Shown: piece after piece, positions 61,138 through 64,000 of the stretch
Numbering within the stretch: the stretch's first letter is position 1
Layout of the letters: each line of letters opens with the position of its first letter
Assembly (NCBI RefSeq): GCF_019097595.1
Contig: NC_080710.1
Span: forward strand, 12,975,280 to 13,039,279
Length of the DNA stretch: 64,000 nt
Direction: 5' to 3'
Source of the DNA: Hemibagrus wyckioides
Taxonomy: Eukaryota > Chordata > Actinopteri > Siluriformes > Bagridae
The notes under the pieces: model-generated
What the model was told of the DNA's origin: nothing
What the model saw: the letters and a program-made list of their open reading frames with translations, nothing else
The model's database searches: none
Translations under genes and position numbers: made by a program

Positions 61138-61153
61138 CATCCTTCTTCTTCAT
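61138..61153 (-). CDS. hdac9b: hdac9 alternative first coding exon A (MKKKD start)
   Basis: Sixteen coding bases (ATG AAG AAG AAG GAT G) end in a strong donor GATG|GTAAGT, phase 1, so joining exon 2 gives MKKKDVDVKPEV and a 585-residue protein. GCTGCC precedes the ATG (a fair Kozak context) and an in-frame TAG lies 30 bases upstream (61,183-61,181). The phase match, donor and start context support it, but so short an exon can arise by chance. The leader and promoter upstream are not identified. Confidence 0.45.
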
Positions 61154-61599
61154 GGCAGCCGTATACTGAGTCAGTGTCGCCTAGAGTGAAATGCTTCACT
61201 TCTCACTTCAGCAAGATGAACTCGAAAGGTCATGCTTTCAAACCACACATGCTCTGTCACAACTCAGCCATGCAGCAAGTCACGCAGTAGATTCCAGGGG
61301 AAGTGACTATCCAGTGAGGATATGGTTGCCTAGGATTTTTTTTTCTTCTTTTTTGTTAAGAAGGTTATTATGTGAAAGTTTAGTAATTCCCTTTTTCTAC
61401 TGCCTTATGGTGAGTTGACAGTTCTGAAACACATTAGCCATGTGGAGAGTGAGTCATAATCTTCCTCTCACTCACTACATGTTCACTAACTCACACTCAA
61501 GAGTGTCACAGCCCACCATGCTAATGTGAGGATATTCAGAGATATTTTACCAAGAATCTTGAAAAAATAGTAGTTCATTTCAATTCTTTTCATCGGTTT

Positions 61600-62600
61600 C
61601 CTCAGAGGAATTCACTATATGGCTGAAAGTGTTCACATACCTGATCATCAACCTTATTCTCCAGAGTTATTATAATAGCCTCCACTCTTCTGGGAAGGCT
61701 TTCCACTAGAGCTCAGGCAGTGATGTTGGGTGAAAGGCTGATGCTGGAGTGCAGTCAGTGTTCCAGTTTATCCTGAAGGTGTTCAGTGCGGTTGAGGTCA
61801 GAGCTCTGTGCAGGACATTCGAGTTCTACCCCAAATGAGGATGGGTTCCTTTTTGAGTCTGGTTCCTCTCGAGGTTTCTTCCTCTTACCACCTAAAGGAG
61901 TCTCTCCTAGTCACAGTCGCCTCAGGCTATAGGGATTACTACAAATAAATTTAAATATAAGTCTAATATAATCTTTTTGTTTAACATTAATCTAGCACTT
62001 TTTGTACTACATTTACAGCATTCTTATTCAGAGTAACTTTTTATACAAGTAGGCAATTGACGGTTAAGGGCCTTGCTCAGGGGCCCAGCAGCAGCAGCTT
62101 TGGATGGAACTGGGATTCAAACTGACATCCTTCTGCTCAGTAGTCCAACACCTTAAGCACTATGCTACCACATCTCACATGTTTCATGTACTATGCTCTG
62201 TGAAGCTGCTTTGGAACAACGTCCATTGTTTAACTGGTAATATTTGTCAGCACACAGGAGATTTCCAATTTGTGAGGAATGTTTTGACAATCATGTCCTT
62301 TATAATAACATTTATGGCATTTGCCAGATGTTCTTATCCAGAGCTTTGTACAGAAGTGCTCTATAAAGGAATACATCATGATACTGGTTCACTAGGTACG
62401 GACTAAGAACAGCATCAGTCTCTAAACTCTATATATAAACATTATAAACTGTTGGGGATGTAATAAAGTAAGAAAGGCACACAGACAACAACACAAGTTT
62501 GTATTTTCTAGTTTAAGTTCTTCAGAAAGAGGTAGGTCTTTAGATGGTGTTTGAAGGCTGCTAGTGACTCAGCTGTTTGGATGTCTAGGGGAATTTTATT
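61600..62600. repeat. Nested cluster of interspersed repeat fragments
   Basis: The order is: CACTATATGGCTGAAAGTGT and GTTCCAGTTTATCCTGAAGG / TGTTCAGTGCGGTTGAGGTC (fish DNA-transposon-like, about 61,610-61,830); GGTTCCTCTCGAGGTTTCTT (about 61,860); a GGTTAAGGGCCTTGCTCAGG module (61,990-62,172); GAAGCTGCTTTGGAACAACG (about 62,200); and TATGGCATTTGCCAGATGTT (about 62,312). The GGTTTCTT and GCTGCTTTG modules belong to one repeat, apparently split by the module between them. Confidence 0.6.
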
Positions 62601-63285
62601 CTTCACCTAGTTACCTGAACAGAGACAAATCCTGCTGCGTACATTCCTTGCTAGAGAATCAGAGAGAGTGCAGGTGCAGATCAGGGTGTGATAAGTGCAT
62701 AATAAAAAAGTATATCAGTAGCTTACTGTTGTGTTGTGTAACACAGCAGACGGCATGAAGGCTATTTTTACTCAGCTCGATGTCTTTTTCATGAAGTTTG
62801 TAATGCCCTTGATTTGATTTCTCACTACCATTAATCATTTCCGTGTCATCTGAGTATGTGAAATATTTTCTTCTTTCATCATTTTGTACCTTTCTGACCT
62901 GCATGTTCTTTTCCCAGCTAACATAAGCAGGATTTTTTTTGTTCCATCAAACATGTATAGCATGTGACAATTAGTATCTATCACAAGAACAGCATTCACA
63001 TATCTGTACATAATAGTGGTTATTTCTCAAAAATGGAATTTGGTTGGTGGTTGGTTGTTGTTGGAATTTGGTTGTAGGCTAGAAAATGATTCATTTTAAT
63101 GATTAATTAGTTATTGTTCTTTTTACATGATTTTTCCTCATTCTTTATAAGTGCTTGTTGTTACAGCCTTATTCTAGCTAAATGCTTAAATCAGACTGTG
63201 ATAATGTCAACAGATTTTTATTTGCAGCAGGTTGCCATTTTCCGTACTATAAAATCGCACGTAGGCAGTTCCTATTACTACCATG

Positions 63286-63299
63286 GTTTCCATGGTAAC
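63286..63299. promoter_or_regulatory. RFX X-box-like palindrome
   Basis: GTTTCCATGGTAAC fits the RFX consensus GTNRCC-(0-3 nt)-RGYAAC with one base off in the left half, embedded in a repeat-free stretch. Binding is inferred. Confidence 0.35.
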
Positions 63300-64000
63300 A
63301 ACATTATTCAGACTAGCATTCCACTTGACAACAAAACCAGTTTTCTTGCTTCTCAAATAAATAAAACATTCTGGAGGAAGTTTTGGCATTTGTATATAAT
63401 ATGTACCAGTGTATCATCATTATCTGCATCTCTATCTTTATCTCTAATCGCTTCGCTCACAATGCTAGTGGCTGCCCCAAGTCACTCCATATTTGCATAA
63501 AGTTAAACTTTTCTCAACTCTGTCACGTCACTGGACATGCTCACATCTAATCGCCAACATGTGCTGTCACTCATGTCGCTGGAAGACATCAGCTTTCATT
63601 GAAAATGAAAATAAAATGTGAACACCATGTGAACACAGCGTTAGAGACTGAAACGCTTCTCGTTTTTTTTTTCCTGAGCAAGCAGCTAGCACGCTACAGA
63701 TTAGCTAGGATTTATCACAGATCCATGATAATAACATGAAGGTGAATAAATCTGTTATAGGACCGTATCCAAAACAGAGATGCAGGTCTAAACAAAAAAT
63801 AATCAGAATACTGATTCACATTGCATATCAGCTCAGTACATATTTGTCAGTTTGTCCCTAAAAAGTCTTGACCTTCTGTCTCATCCGAAAGACTTCTGCT
63901 TACTCAGCTAGCTAGGTCAGATTAAAACACTGTGTGTGTGAAATAAAGTTTTTCGACATTCTTGGCTGCTGATAAATGATTCGTTGAGGATATGACCATG

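Larger units (their letters stand above)
61154..64000. other. Upstream region of hdac9 exon A to the window end
   Basis: Apart from the repeat cluster at 61.6-62.6 kb and a perfect RFX-type X-box at 63,286-63,299 no gene is recognised. The hdac9 promoter for the long isoform may lie here or beyond the window. Confidence 0.5.

Overview
The window is vertebrate nuclear DNA, most likely from a teleost fish, possibly an ostariophysan. The evidence is split genes with GT-AG introns, AT-rich intergenic sequence full of microsatellites, Tc1-like transposon remnants of the kinds common in fish, and two genes that read clearly as fish Twist1 and Hdac9. The species cannot be fixed from the sequence alone. 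The 'b' suffix for both genes is inferred from my memory of zebrafish linkage.

Layout. A single-exon twist1 gene lies at the left edge (CDS 387-914, +), with a CCAAT/TATA promoter upstream and an AU-rich 3'UTR ending in AATAAA near 1.7 kb. Next comes about 23.8 kb without a recognisable gene, holding microsatellites, one decayed Tc1 element (about 18.0-19.1 kb) and several non-repetitive blocks that look like conserved regulatory DNA. From 24.8 kb to the right end, the minus strand is occupied by hdac9. Ten coding exons (37,196 down to 24,765) are shared by two alternative first coding exons, at 44,811-44,700 and 61,153-61,138. All ten shared exon junctions keep phase, and the joined frames give proteins of 617 or 585 residues.

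Key point. The hdac9 gene ends at the position of the mammalian MITR/HDRP short isoform. It has the CtBP motif, glutamine-rich helix, MEF2-binding helix, NLS, two 14-3-3 serines and a SUMO-type site, but no deacetylase domain. I recognised no catalytic-domain exon between its stop codon and twist1. The GT of a would-be donor survives inside the last exon exactly at the MITR read-through position. The two genes converge, as HDAC9 and TWIST1 do in tetrapods. In mammals the catalytic half of HDAC9 hosts TWIST1 enhancers, so the gene-free interval is a natural place for retained twist1 enhancers after loss of the catalytic exons.

The intron between the two first exons and the region to 64 kb hold microsatellites, an internally deleted Tc1-like MITE (49.26-49.65 kb), a second decayed Tc1 transposase (about 57.9-58.4 kb), several copies of one dispersed repeat family, and candidate regulatory blocks. 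A perfect MEF2 site lies about 590 bp upstream of the 44.8 kb first exon, consistent with the known MEF2-HDAC9 feedback loop. No RNA gene, CRISPR array or prokaryotic feature was seen.
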